Below, in pieces: positions 1-7,724 of a DNA stretch of 56,919 nt. Every line of letters begins with the position of its first letter. Position 1 is the stretch's first letter. Origin of the DNA: Rhodospirillaceae bacterium (GTDB lineage Bacteria; Pseudomonadota; Alphaproteobacteria; UBA8366; GCA-2717185); assembly GCA_002717185.1 (NCBI GenBank), contig PBDC01000061.1, positions 1-56,919 of the forward strand. Direction: 5' to 3'. A program made the position numbers and the translations under genes. The notes beneath the pieces are model-generated. The model was not told the origin of the DNA, did not search any database, and was given only the letters and a program-made list of their open reading frames with translations.

Positions 1-111
1 CAGCAGACCGTGGTACCCGTGCAGCAAAATTTTTCGTCCGTATTCGAAAGTTTTTCGTCCGTATTTGATAGTCCGGATCCGGAGCAATCAACACCTGTAA
101 GTCCAAATTGA
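1..111 (+). CDS. Possible 3' end of a gene entering from the left edge
   Basis: Frame 1 is open from the first base to a TGA at 109-111, giving a 36-residue Ser/Pro/Phe-rich tail. It contains an imperfect heptad repeat (SSVFESF then SSVFDSP). No family is recognised. The tail lies outside any other gene, and a 21-bp tandem repeat falls in frame with it, which is what makes it look coding. It could equally be a chance open frame at the window edge. Confidence 0.3.
   Translation, partial: QQTVVPVQQNFSSVFESFSSVFDSPDPEQSTPVSPN
30..71. repeat. Two-copy 21-bp tandem repeat
   Basis: Copies at 30-50 and 51-71 share 19 of 21 bases (core TTTTCGTCCGTATT). The period is a multiple of three, so in frame 1 it duplicates seven residues. 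It may be a coding repeat in the partial gene at the window edge or a small non-coding duplication. Confidence 0.6.
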
Positions 112-204
112 CTTAGTGATATTGATCTAATAGCTCCAATTCCAAACTCGGTCTAATATCTCTGGTAACAGTCGGTTGGCCTGCTTTGGGCGCGTAACTA
201 GGAC

Positions 205-250
205 TGCTTGACCAAGACCTGCATGCGCAGGTAATGCTTGTGGTCAAGTA
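205..250. repeat. Nested inverted repeat, potential RNA stem-loop or binding site
   Basis: An outer pair CTTGACCA (207-214) / TGGTCAAG (241-248) encloses a perfect inner hairpin, ACCTGC (217-222), loop ATGC, GCAGGT (227-232). The outer stem can be extended by a wobble pair and a T-A pair. No T-tract follows on either strand, so it is not a textbook terminator. It lies downstream of the minus-strand CoA-transferase. Its function is unknown. Confidence 0.5.
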
Positions 251-292
251 CCAATTCTTTAACTAGGATCTCGATTGGTACATAAAGGCTGG

Positions 293-326
293 GGTCCAAT
301 TTTCCGGACCTTTAGAAATTTCTAAA
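293..326. repeat. Hairpin plus 16-bp perfect palindrome
   Basis: GGTCC (293-297) / GGACC (306-310) form a 5-bp stem with an 8-base loop. They are followed at once by the perfect palindrome TTTAGAAATTTCTAAA (311-326). The pair sits just beyond the stop codon of the minus-strand CoA-transferase. It may contribute to 3'-end formation or be an operator, but no strong U-tract decides between these. Confidence 0.4.
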
Positions 327-363
327 TTTATTACGCCCTCAAAACGAGTGGTGTGGCGTACCT

Positions 364-2850
364 TTAGTCGGGCAGGTAGCAGGACAAGGCTGGCCATGCT
401 TTCCGCGCTACGCCGGCTTCGAATAGACGCCTAATTTTCTTTTCGTCCATTCCGGATCCGCGCAGTACTTCTTCGGTATGGGCGCCGGGAGCTGGTGCCG
501 GGGTTAGTTTCTGGATGGCATGCTGGTCAGGACGCACCCAGGTAGGTCGCGGCAAGGTGGTAGGGTAGCCGGACGGGTGTTCGTCGCGCACCAGAGCGAA
601 GGACCCGGTGTTGAGCCAATTGTTGCTTTCGCTGTGCTGGTCTTCCGTGCGCTCTGCTCGGATGGCGGCAAGTGTTGAGATCTCGCATACACTGGCGCTA
701 ACGATGTCAGCTAAGTGTTGGCGCACCTCGGCTATAGTGAGCCCCTGTAATCTCACCGCATAGCTGGCGGCATCCGTGCCCGAGATGTCAAGCTCTGTCC
801 TTAGCGCAACACTGTCCGCCTCAGCGCAGCCGAGATAAGCCCATCCGTCTGCAAACTGATAGAGCGACTGGTGTGGCGCCTGGCCACGCGCTTGTTGGCC
901 GCGGGGCTCGTGCTGCGTATCGACAGTGTCGCTCACGCTTGCCATAAACGGGAACTGCACAAGTTGGGCCGCCATGGCGAGCGATGTTCGTACATAGCTA
1001 CCCCCGCGACCTAGGGCACGGGCGGAGAGCGCCTGAACGATGCCAAGGGTTGCCAGGAAGCCGGTCATGTAGTCGACGCAAGACGCGATGCCGTGCAGGA
1101 CCGGTTGTTCTGGCGTGCCGTAGCGGGTCATTATGCCTGAGGCAGCCTGCATCACGGGATCGAAGGCGGGGTCGTCTTTGTAGGGGCCACCGTTGCTGCC
1201 GCCCCAGGCACTGATCTGGCAGGAAATAATATCAGGATTTAGAGCCTTCAAGCTGGAATGATCGATGCCTAGCCTCTCGGCTGAGCGATCGAGAAAATTG
1301 TGCAGTACCACGTCGGTATCGGTTATCAACTCAGCGATGGCTTGCCGCCCGGCCTCGGTCTTCAGGTCTAGGATAATGGCTCGTTTGCCCTGGTTGACGT
1401 CGATGCCGAACCACATAGTCGCGAATGGGCCGGCCTGGGGTGCAGGCGGGTCCACCCGAATTACTTCAGCGCCAAACTCGGCTAGCGTGCGCCCAGCGGC
1501 TGGGCCGGCGATGATGTTGGAAAAGTCGAGCACTTTAATGCCGTCGAGTAGGTTTTTCTCCGAAGATGCAGCCGTGGATGTGATAGCCGCTGACTGAAAA
1601 TCACCACCGGCCTGCTCGGTTTCTCGGTGGCGAAGTGCGGGAGAGGCTTGGGCTTCGCCTTCCAAGCTCACGAAGCGTCCGGCCTGCCGTACCGGGCCAA
1701 GCTCGGCGTCGTCCAGATCGGCAGTAACACCTGCTTCGTGCAGACCCGGTTCGGTAAGCCACTCCGTGGTTGTTCGCACCACTGTGGCCGGTACATTCGC
1801 CTCGCGGAGGCGCTGCTCCCAGTCCGCTGCCGGCGCCGACTTTATCGCCGCCGCGATTTCCTGGCGTAGGTGCGTGCGCCATTCCATCGTTAGTCCGGCT
1901 GCTTTGTAAAGATTTTTTCCACTGCTGCCTTGGACATAGGGGCTTGTCGCTTCCATGCCTTCAGCGATCAGCCGGTCAAATATGCCCAATGTCTGCAACA
2001 GTGCTCGTGTCTGGTATATGTGGTCGTTCGCGCAGATAAAGACCAGTTTGCCGTCGGCGGCGGGGTAGGAACCAAGCCCTGGACTGGCGAACGAACGCAC
2101 GTAATCTAGGAGGCGCGTGACTTGTTTGTCATCAAGATGATTGCTCACATCCTTCAGGATGGGAAAGGCGACTTCGCGCATGCTGCGTTCAATGGGCGGA
2201 AAGTCGTACCGGTTCGGTTGTCCTTCGACATGAGCGATAAGCAGCGCCATAGCTGACATCACCGCATCGGCCAGCGGCACGGTGAAATGTTGGCCGACGC
2301 CCGTGGCGAGGCGATGATACAATCCGAGAGACGCGGTTACCGCGCCGAGTACGCCACCATAGGCCGAGGCCATGGGAATGGCAGAGTAGACCGGTGTACG
2401 ACCGAGCAAAGGGCCGAGAGGGCTCAAGTCCGTGTAGACGCCGGTGGCGGCATTGATACTGCCTTCCCAGGCGGCGGTCTCGCTGCGCGGATCACCTGGA
2501 GCGAACCCCGGCAGGCTGACGGTGGTCAATTGTGGATTGCTGGCGCGCAGGGTCGTGTTGTCGAGGCCAAGACGCGTAACTGCGCCCGGACGCATGTTTT
2601 CAAGAACTATATCAGCGCATTCGGTCAGCTTCAGCGCTTGTGCGCGGCCCGAAGCAGTATTCAGGTCTAATTCGATTAACCGCTTGCCCCGTCCAAGGAG
2701 TGCATCGATGGCTTCGGACTTTGCGGAATTGGCGGGTCGTGTGATCTCAACAACTTCTGCACCCTGATCAGCCAGCAGCAAGGCGGCCACTTGACCGGCC
2801 CAGCGTGTGCCAAGGTTGAGCACTTTGACGTTTTCCAGGGGTGTCATCAT
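364..2850 (-). CDS. Fused tandem class-III (CaiB/BaiF) CoA-transferase
   Basis: About 828 residues, roughly twice the usual family length, because two CaiB/BaiF domains are joined head to tail (about residues 5-400 and 435-830, with a Ser/Ala-rich linker). Each has the family opening (KVLNLGTRWAGQVAALLLAD; KVLDFSNIIAGPAAGRTLAE) and a tGxGQ/lGRGG segment. Family members move CoA between carboxylic acids or racemise 2-methylacyl-CoAs. By-eye alignment suggests the first domain lacks the catalytic Asp (IPMASAYGG) while the second keeps it (SCVDYMTG), so the first may be structural. A GTG 15 bases upstream and a second ATG at 2847 are alternative starts. It is separated from the next minus-strand operon by a 550-base gap. 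The substrate cannot be told. Confidence 0.85.
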   Translation of the reverse strand: MMTPLENVKVLNLGTRWAGQVAALLLADQGAEVVEITRPANSAKSEAIDALLGRGKRLIELDLNTASGRAQALKLTECADIVLENMRPGAVTRLGLDNTTLRASNPQLTTVSLPGFAPGDPRSETAAWEGSINAATGVYTDLSPLGPLLGRTPVYSAIPMASAYGGVLGAVTASLGLYHRLATGVGQHFTVPLADAVMSAMALLIAHVEGQPNRYDFPPIERSMREVAFPILKDVSNHLDDKQVTRLLDYVRSFASPGLGSYPAADGKLVFICANDHIYQTRALLQTLGIFDRLIAEGMEATSPYVQGSSGKNLYKAAGLTMEWRTHLRQEIAAAIKSAPAADWEQRLREANVPATVVRTTTEWLTEPGLHEAGVTADLDDAELGPVRQAGRFVSLEGEAQASPALRHRETEQAGGDFQSAAITSTAASSEKNLLDGIKVLDFSNIIAGPAAGRTLAEFGAEVIRVDPPAPQAGPFATMWFGIDVNQGKRAIILDLKTEAGRQAIAELITDTDVVLHNFLDRSAERLGIDHSSLKALNPDIISCQISAWGGSNGGPYKDDPAFDPVMQAASGIMTRYGTPEQPVLHGIASCVDYMTGFLATLGIVQALSARALGRGGSYVRTSLAMAAQLVQFPFMASVSDTVDTQHEPRGQQARGQAPHQSLYQFADGWAYLGCAEADSVALRTELDISGTDAASYAVRLQGLTIAEVRQHLADIVSASVCEISTLAAIRAERTEDQHSESNNWLNTGSFALVRDEHPSGYPTTLPRPTWVRPDQHAIQKLTPAPAPGAHTEEVLRGSGMDEKKIRRLFEAGVARKAWPALSCYLPD

Positions 2851-3000
2851 GGTGTCCGTTCTCACAATCGTTCTGTTTATTCAATGTTGTTTTGCCGTTT
2901 TCGCAATAGGAAGTGTCGACGGGTATCATTCCGTTAAGACGGATCGAATTCGCTAAAAAGTCCGTGATTTTATCATCTTCCCAATCGTCGAACCTTAATC

Positions 3001-3455
3001 AAGGGGGCTTTCAACGATCTGGAGATTTTGCTCATCGAGATTTTAATCGGGTTTTTCCTTCGCCGATGCTATCCTGCCGTCTGACGTAGTTATCATCTTT
3101 TAGCTGATCGACCCGAAGAACGTGTCCAAGGCCCGGACGCGATCGCATAAGCCCCGTAAGTCCATGCTAACGCTGGGTGCGCCGTTGCTGGCGGCCGCTA
3201 TCGTCCAGTCCATCTACGTAATTGGTGTATGCCGGCATCTATGCGGCCCTGCTCACCGTTGTCGATGTCTATATTAAGAAGGATGCGGTCTTGGGCCTCT
3301 GTGACGCGCTCTTCCTGCCGTTCGGTTGGTCACTGGTGGCGGAGGAAAAAGAGGACAACGCAAACGTTGTGAAATTTTTCAAATGGTCGATCTTACTTCA
3401 TATTGCAGCGGATTGGTTAGGTATCCAACGTGTTATCCCGCTCCCATTGTGTTAA
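3001..3455 (+). pseudogene. Possible decayed membrane-protein gene
   Basis: Hydrophobic, protein-like stretches occur in successive frames: one beginning AFNDLEILLIEILIGFF near 3007, one beginning MLTLGAPLLAAAIVQSIYVI near 3162, and one beginning VYAGIYAALLTVVDVYIKKD near 3225. Joining them needs at least two frameshifts and removal of a stop. The pattern faintly recalls the TRAP-transporter large permease, but the identification is weak. The last part overlaps the 3' end of the glutamine synthetase-like gene. The alternative is chance hydrophobicity in a non-coding gap; nothing else is seen in 2851-3416. Confidence 0.2.
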
Positions 3456-4721
3456 GTGGCGGGAATAGTCGTTCCACTCGTCCATCTTGATCTTAAGGTA
3501 GGCGGCGGAGAATTCGTTGCCTAGGTTCGCCTTCAATACCTTATTGCGGTCGAAAGCGCGCAGCGCATCTATCATATAGAGAGGCAGACGCTTGGCGCGT
3601 ACTTTGTTCCCGTCAGTATACATGTCGATATCTGACCGCTTGCCGGGATTAATTTCTTTGGCGATACCGTCGAGCCCGGCAGCGAGATAGGCGGCCTGCA
3701 TCAGGTAGGGATTGGCAGCACCATCGGCGAGGCGGAATTCGAAGCGCCCAGAATCTGGCGTGCGCACCATGTGGGTGCGGTTGTTGCCCGACCAGGTGAT
3801 GGAATTTGGCGACCAGGTGGCACCTGAGGCAGTGATCGGCGCATTGATCCGCTTGTAACTGTTGACCGTTGGATTAGTTAGGGCGCACAGCCCCTCCGCA
3901 TGGCGCAGGACGCCGCCGAGGAAATGATGTGCGAGGCCGGAAAGGCCCAACTCGTCCTTCTTGTCATGGAAATGATTTTTCTTGCCCGTCTTGTCCCAGA
4001 CCGAGACATGCATATGGCAGCCGTTTCCGGTAAGGTGCAGAAAAGGCTTCGGCATGAAAGTCGCGCGTAGCCCGTGCTTCTCGGCGATCGACTTTACCAT
4101 GAACTTGAAGAAGGCGTGTCTGTCGGCGGTCAACAGCGCGTCATCGTATTCCCAGTTCATCTCAAACTGGCCATTCGCGTCCTCATGGTCGTTCTGGTAC
4201 GGCCCCCATCCGAGCGCATGCATTCCGTCGCAGATCTCCGCTATCACCTCGTAGCGCCGCATCAGCGCTGACTGGTCGTAGCAGGGCTTGGGATCGATAT
4301 CGCGCGGATCGGAGATATCGGTGCCTTCTGGATCGATAAGATGGTATTCCGCCTCGACCCCGGATTTCATGCGGTAGCCCTGTTTTATCGCGACGTCCAG
4401 TACGCGTTTGAGCACGACCCGTGGCGCCTGCTCCACGCTGGCCCCGTCCATTACTAGGTCGCCTGCGACCCAGGCAACTTCCTTCTTCCATGGCAACTGC
4501 ATGACGCTCGTAGTATCGGGCACAGAAAACATGTCGGGATGAGCTGGTGTCATGTCGAGATAGGCGGCGAAGCCGGCAAAACCGGCGCCATCTTTCTCCA
4601 TGCCGGGTGCAGCAGAAGCCGGAACCAGCTTGGAGCGCTGCACCCCGCGCAGATCGGTAAAGTTGAATAGGAAGTACTTGATGCTATGTTTTTTTGCGAA
4701 GGCTTCCAGCATTCCGGCCAT
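3417..4721 (-). CDS. Glutamine synthetase family protein (GlnT / gamma-glutamylmethylamide synthetase-like)
   Basis: 434 residues, shorter than GlnA (about 470) and matching the GlnT/GmaS branch. The N-terminal beta-grasp domain contains YFLFNFTDLRGVQRSKLVPA. The catalytic domain has GVEAEYHLID, NDHEDANGQFEMNWEYDD, TFMPKPF, GNGCHMHVSVWD and NSYKRINAP, all recognisable GS metal- and ATP-site segments. The family joins ammonia or methylamine to glutamate using ATP. Last gene of a minus-strand operon, 31 bases after the GlxD-like gene. A strong ribosome site (GGAGAGGG, about 8 bases upstream) supports the start. The order amidotransferase, GXGXG subunit, FMN subunit, synthetase is that of mgsABC-gmaS in methylamine users and of the rhizobial glx/glnT genes. 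Ammonia versus methylamine as substrate is undecided. Confidence 0.85.
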   Translation of the reverse strand: MAGMLEAFAKKHSIKYFLFNFTDLRGVQRSKLVPASAAPGMEKDGAGFAGFAAYLDMTPAHPDMFSVPDTTSVMQLPWKKEVAWVAGDLVMDGASVEQAPRVVLKRVLDVAIKQGYRMKSGVEAEYHLIDPEGTDISDPRDIDPKPCYDQSALMRRYEVIAEICDGMHALGWGPYQNDHEDANGQFEMNWEYDDALLTADRHAFFKFMVKSIAEKHGLRATFMPKPFLHLTGNGCHMHVSVWDKTGKKNHFHDKKDELGLSGLAHHFLGGVLRHAEGLCALTNPTVNSYKRINAPITASGATWSPNSITWSGNNRTHMVRTPDSGRFEFRLADGAANPYLMQAAYLAAGLDGIAKEINPGKRSDIDMYTDGNKVRAKRLPLYMIDALRAFDRNKVLKANLGNEFSAAYLKIKMDEWNDYSRHLTQWERDNTLDT

Positions 4722-4752
4722 GTCTTATCCCTCTCCTATTATGCGTTTGGTC

Positions 4753-6060
4753 TTACCCTGACCCTGGAACCCAGTCCGTGCCCGCTAGGGGTACTTTTGC
4801 CATCGCCGCCGCTTCGACGGTGAGCGCGACCATGTCCTCGGGCTCCAGATTGTGCACGTGCGATTTACCGCAGGCTCTTGCCAGCGTTTGGCATTCCATG
4901 GTCAAGGTCGACAAGTAGTTGCGCACCCGCTGGGCCCCCTCCTCTGGGTCGAGGCGCGCCTCTAGTCTCGGGTCCTGTGTCGCGATGCCGACTGGACAGC
5001 GGCCGGTATGGCACCGGTCACAGGCGCCCGGTCGGGTGCCAAGCGCTGCATAATCTTCTTCGTAGAGCGGCGCGTTGCAATTCAGTGCCATCAGTGCTGC
5101 CATCCCAATCGACACTGCGTCAGCCCCCAACGCAAGGGCCTTGGCAACGTCGCCGCCCGTGCGAATGCCACCGGAGACGATGAGTTGCACCTTACGATGC
5201 ATGTCGAGTTCTTTAAGTGCTTCTACCGCAAGTCGCACCGCGGGCAGGGTGGGGATGCCGACATCCTCAATGAATACGTCCTGGGTGGCTGCCGTACCGC
5301 CTTGCATGCCATCGACCACGACCGCATCGGCCCCCGCCTTGATCGCTAGCATTACGTCGTAGCGGGTCCGTGTCGCTCCGACCTTGATGAAGATTGGTTT
5401 TTCCCAATTGGTGATCTCGCGCAGTTCTCGGATCTTGATTTCCAGGTCGTCCGGTCCCGTCCAGTCTGGATGGCGGCAGGCGGAGCGCTGGTCGATGCCG
5501 CCGGGCAGGGTTCGCATCTCAGCCACCCGGTCGGTCACCTTCTGGCCCAGCAGCATACCGCCACCGCCGGGTTTTGCGCCTTGGCCAACGACGACCTCGA
5601 TGGCATCAGCAAGGCGCAGCTGGTCCGGTGTCATTCCGTAACGTGAGGGCAGGTACTGATAGACAAGGGTTTTGGACGCTTCGCGCTCCTCCGGGGTCAT
5701 GCCACCATCACCAGTCGTCGTACTAGTACCCATGGCGGTCGCGGCCAAACCGAGTGCGCGTTTTGCATTTGCGCCGATGGCCCCGAAACTCATTCCGGCG
5801 ATGGTGATAGGAATGTCGAGCATAATTGGTTTGGAAGCGTGGCGTGCGCCGATCACTACGTTGGTGTCGCAGCGCTCGCGGTAGCCTTCTAGGGGATAGC
5901 GCGACATCGACGCCCCGAGGAATACCAGGTCTTCGAAGCTGGGTACGGCACGCTTTGCGCCGGCCCCACGGATTGCATAAATACCTTCGCGCGCGGCGCG
6001 TTGAATTTCTGCGATGACCCGCGGCGAGAAGGAGGCGGAATTGGGTGTGTGATTAGTCAT
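4753..6060 (-). CDS. FMN/Fe-S glutamate synthase-like subunit (GlxD / MgsC type)
   Basis: 435 residues, equivalent to the FMN-binding central part of the glutamate synthase large subunit as a free-standing protein. Visible are the barrel segment KPGGGGMLLGQKV, the FMN-phosphate region (SGGIRTGGDVAKALALGADAVSIG) and the iron-sulfur cysteines C347, C350 and C355 in ACDRCHTGRCPVGIATQ. It would transfer ammonia from the amidotransferase subunit onto a 2-oxo acid, or methylamine onto glutamate to give N-methylglutamate. Eight bases separate it from the preceding GlxC-like gene, so co-expression is clear. The physiological acceptor is inferred from operon order only. Confidence 0.87.
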   Translation of the reverse strand: MTNHTPNSASFSPRVIAEIQRAAREGIYAIRGAGAKRAVPSFEDLVFLGASMSRYPLEGYRERCDTNVVIGARHASKPIMLDIPITIAGMSFGAIGANAKRALGLAATAMGTSTTTGDGGMTPEEREASKTLVYQYLPSRYGMTPDQLRLADAIEVVVGQGAKPGGGGMLLGQKVTDRVAEMRTLPGGIDQRSACRHPDWTGPDDLEIKIRELREITNWEKPIFIKVGATRTRYDVMLAIKAGADAVVVDGMQGGTAATQDVFIEDVGIPTLPAVRLAVEALKELDMHRKVQLIVSGGIRTGGDVAKALALGADAVSIGMAALMALNCNAPLYEEDYAALGTRPGACDRCHTGRCPVGIATQDPRLEARLDPEEGAQRVRNYLSTLTMECQTLARACGKSHVHNLEPEDMVALTVEAAAMAKVPLAGTDWVPGSG

Positions 6061-6068
6061 GGGTCCGT

Positions 6069-6740
6069 TTAATAACTGTCAACGTTGTCGATTTTAAAGT
6101 GATAGAGGTTCCGGCCAGATCCGTAGCGGCGAAAATTGCTGGCATCTGCATCAACGCCGGCGGTTTCCAAAAGGGCGGCGAGCGACTTTTGATGATCCGC
6201 CGTCATCTCCTTTTCCTCGCAATCGGCGCCCAGGCTGGCAACGGTGCCACGCACATATAGCTGCGCTTCGTAAATTGAGTCACCGAGACTGGCCCCAGCA
6301 TTGCCCAATACAACCAGCCTTCCGGTCTGCGCCATGAAGGCGGCCATATGCCCGACTGAACCGCCGACTACGATGTCTGCGCCTTTGAGTGAGATGGCGC
6401 AGCGCGCACTGGTATTGCCCTCTATCACCAAAAGCCCACCATGGGCGGTGGCGCCGGCTGACTGGCTCGCATCACCTCGCACTCGCACCGTACCGGACAT
6501 CATGTTCTCAGCTACTCCGGTGCCGGCATTGCCGGTGACGGTGACCCTAGCTTCCTGATTCATACCGGCGCAATAGTAGCCCACGTGACCGTCGATGGTG
6601 ACAGTGATGGGCTGAGTGAGACCGGCTGCCAGCGCATGTGCACCGCCTGGGTGGTGGACTTCGAAATCTTCAGACTCCGCTGCCTGCAAAGTCCGGTTCA
6701 ACTCGCGGACGTCCGCTTGCGCAAGATCTATTACCGTCAT
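6069..6740 (-). CDS. GXGXG-motif glutamate synthase-like subunit (GlxC / MgsB type)
   Basis: 223 residues, corresponding to the right-handed beta-helix (GXGXG) domain at the C-terminus of glutamate synthase, also found free-standing in GlxC and in formylmethanofuran dehydrogenase subunit C. The glycine-rich repeats are seen in VTVTGNAGTGVAENMMSG, VRVRGDASQSAGATAHGG and GSVGHMAAFMAQTGRLVVLG. Its ATG overlaps the preceding GlxB stop codon (TAATG), indicating translational coupling. The domain is non-catalytic and holds the amidotransferase and FMN subunits together. Confidence 0.87.
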   Translation of the reverse strand: MTVIDLAQADVRELNRTLQAAESEDFEVHHPGGAHALAAGLTQPITVTIDGHVGYYCAGMNQEARVTVTGNAGTGVAENMMSGTVRVRGDASQSAGATAHGGLLVIEGNTSARCAISLKGADIVVGGSVGHMAAFMAQTGRLVVLGNAGASLGDSIYEAQLYVRGTVASLGADCEEKEMTADHQKSLAALLETAGVDADASNFRRYGSGRNLYHFKIDNVDSY

Positions 6741-7642
6741 TAGGCGCGGCCCCAGCTATAGACCATGGCCGGCTCTGGTTCCCAAACTGTAGCGTCGTCG
6801 ACACCCGGCAATTGCGCTAGCGCGCGGAATTCGGATGCCATGGCGACCCAGTCATCCGTTTCCGCCATTACTGCGGGTTTACAGGCGATAGGATCGCGGA
6901 GCACGGAAAAGCCGTCACGCGTACCAACAGCAAATGTGTAGAACCCATCCAGGTCGATGATCGCAGCCTCCAGCGCCTCCGTGATAGTTGCCCCTTCTGC
7001 AAGCCGCCAGGTCAGGTAGCCGGCCGCAACCTCGCTGTCATTGTCGGTCTGGAAAGAAATTCCCGCGTGGTCGCGCAGCCATTCGCGCAGTCGATGGTGG
7101 TTTGACAGCGATCCATTGTGGACTAGGCAGAGGTCGTCGCCAGTATTGAAAGGGTGTGCGCCTTCCGTTGTTACCGCGCTTTCCGTCGCCATGCGGGTAT
7201 GCCCTACGGCATGGCTGCCAGTTGCTTGTGGGACGCCGAAACGGGCTAGCACATCTACTGGCAAACCGACTTCTTTGTATATCTCCAGGATATTTCCGGA
7301 ACTCATGATACGCAGTCCAGGCCGGTTGGTTTCGATCCAACGGCGCAATATGCCGGCATCAATCGCCGCGCGCATGATCGCGTGGTTGAAGATGCGTTCG
7401 GCCACTATTGTGACACCTAATGCACCTGATGCCGCGGCGGCGACAGCGTCCCAGTTGAACTCTGGGTCGTTGTTATAAAGGGTTACTTTGGCGTCACTAT
7501 CCGCGGCCTGGTCACGATAAATCGCGACCCCCGCGCTATCTGGGCCGCGATCAGTCATCTGCTCAAGCATGGGTGAGAAGTACGCACCCAGCCTGTTGCG
7601 TAAGTCCGGATTCTTCAGATACAGGCCGACGATGCCGCACAT
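6740..7642 (-). CDS. Class-II glutamine amidotransferase subunit (GlxB / MgsA type)
   Basis: 300 residues from the ATG chosen so that the nucleophile becomes Cys2 (MCGIVGLYLK). Longer upstream readings would bury this N-terminal Cys and are wrong. Visible Ntn-hydrolase features are HTRMATESAV, HNGSLSNHHRLREWL and the acidic DNDSEV segment. The enzyme releases ammonia from glutamine, or may act as a scaffold when the complex uses amines directly. First of the four glutamate-synthase/GS-like genes, 82 bases after the molybdenum hydroxylase gene. Confidence 0.87.
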   Translation of the reverse strand: MCGIVGLYLKNPDLRNRLGAYFSPMLEQMTDRGPDSAGVAIYRDQAADSDAKVTLYNNDPEFNWDAVAAAASGALGVTIVAERIFNHAIMRAAIDAGILRRWIETNRPGLRIMSSGNILEIYKEVGLPVDVLARFGVPQATGSHAVGHTRMATESAVTTEGAHPFNTGDDLCLVHNGSLSNHHRLREWLRDHAGISFQTDNDSEVAAGYLTWRLAEGATITEALEAAIIDLDGFYTFAVGTRDGFSVLRDPIACKPAVMAETDDWVAMASEFRALAQLPGVDDATVWEPEPAMVYSWGRA

Positions 7643-7724
7643 GGTGTCCAGTTCCTCCTGGTTCAGCCCGCAGTATGACTGAGAATTCTGTTTCGGGAAT
7701 AGCAAAGTTACGCGTTTACGCCAT

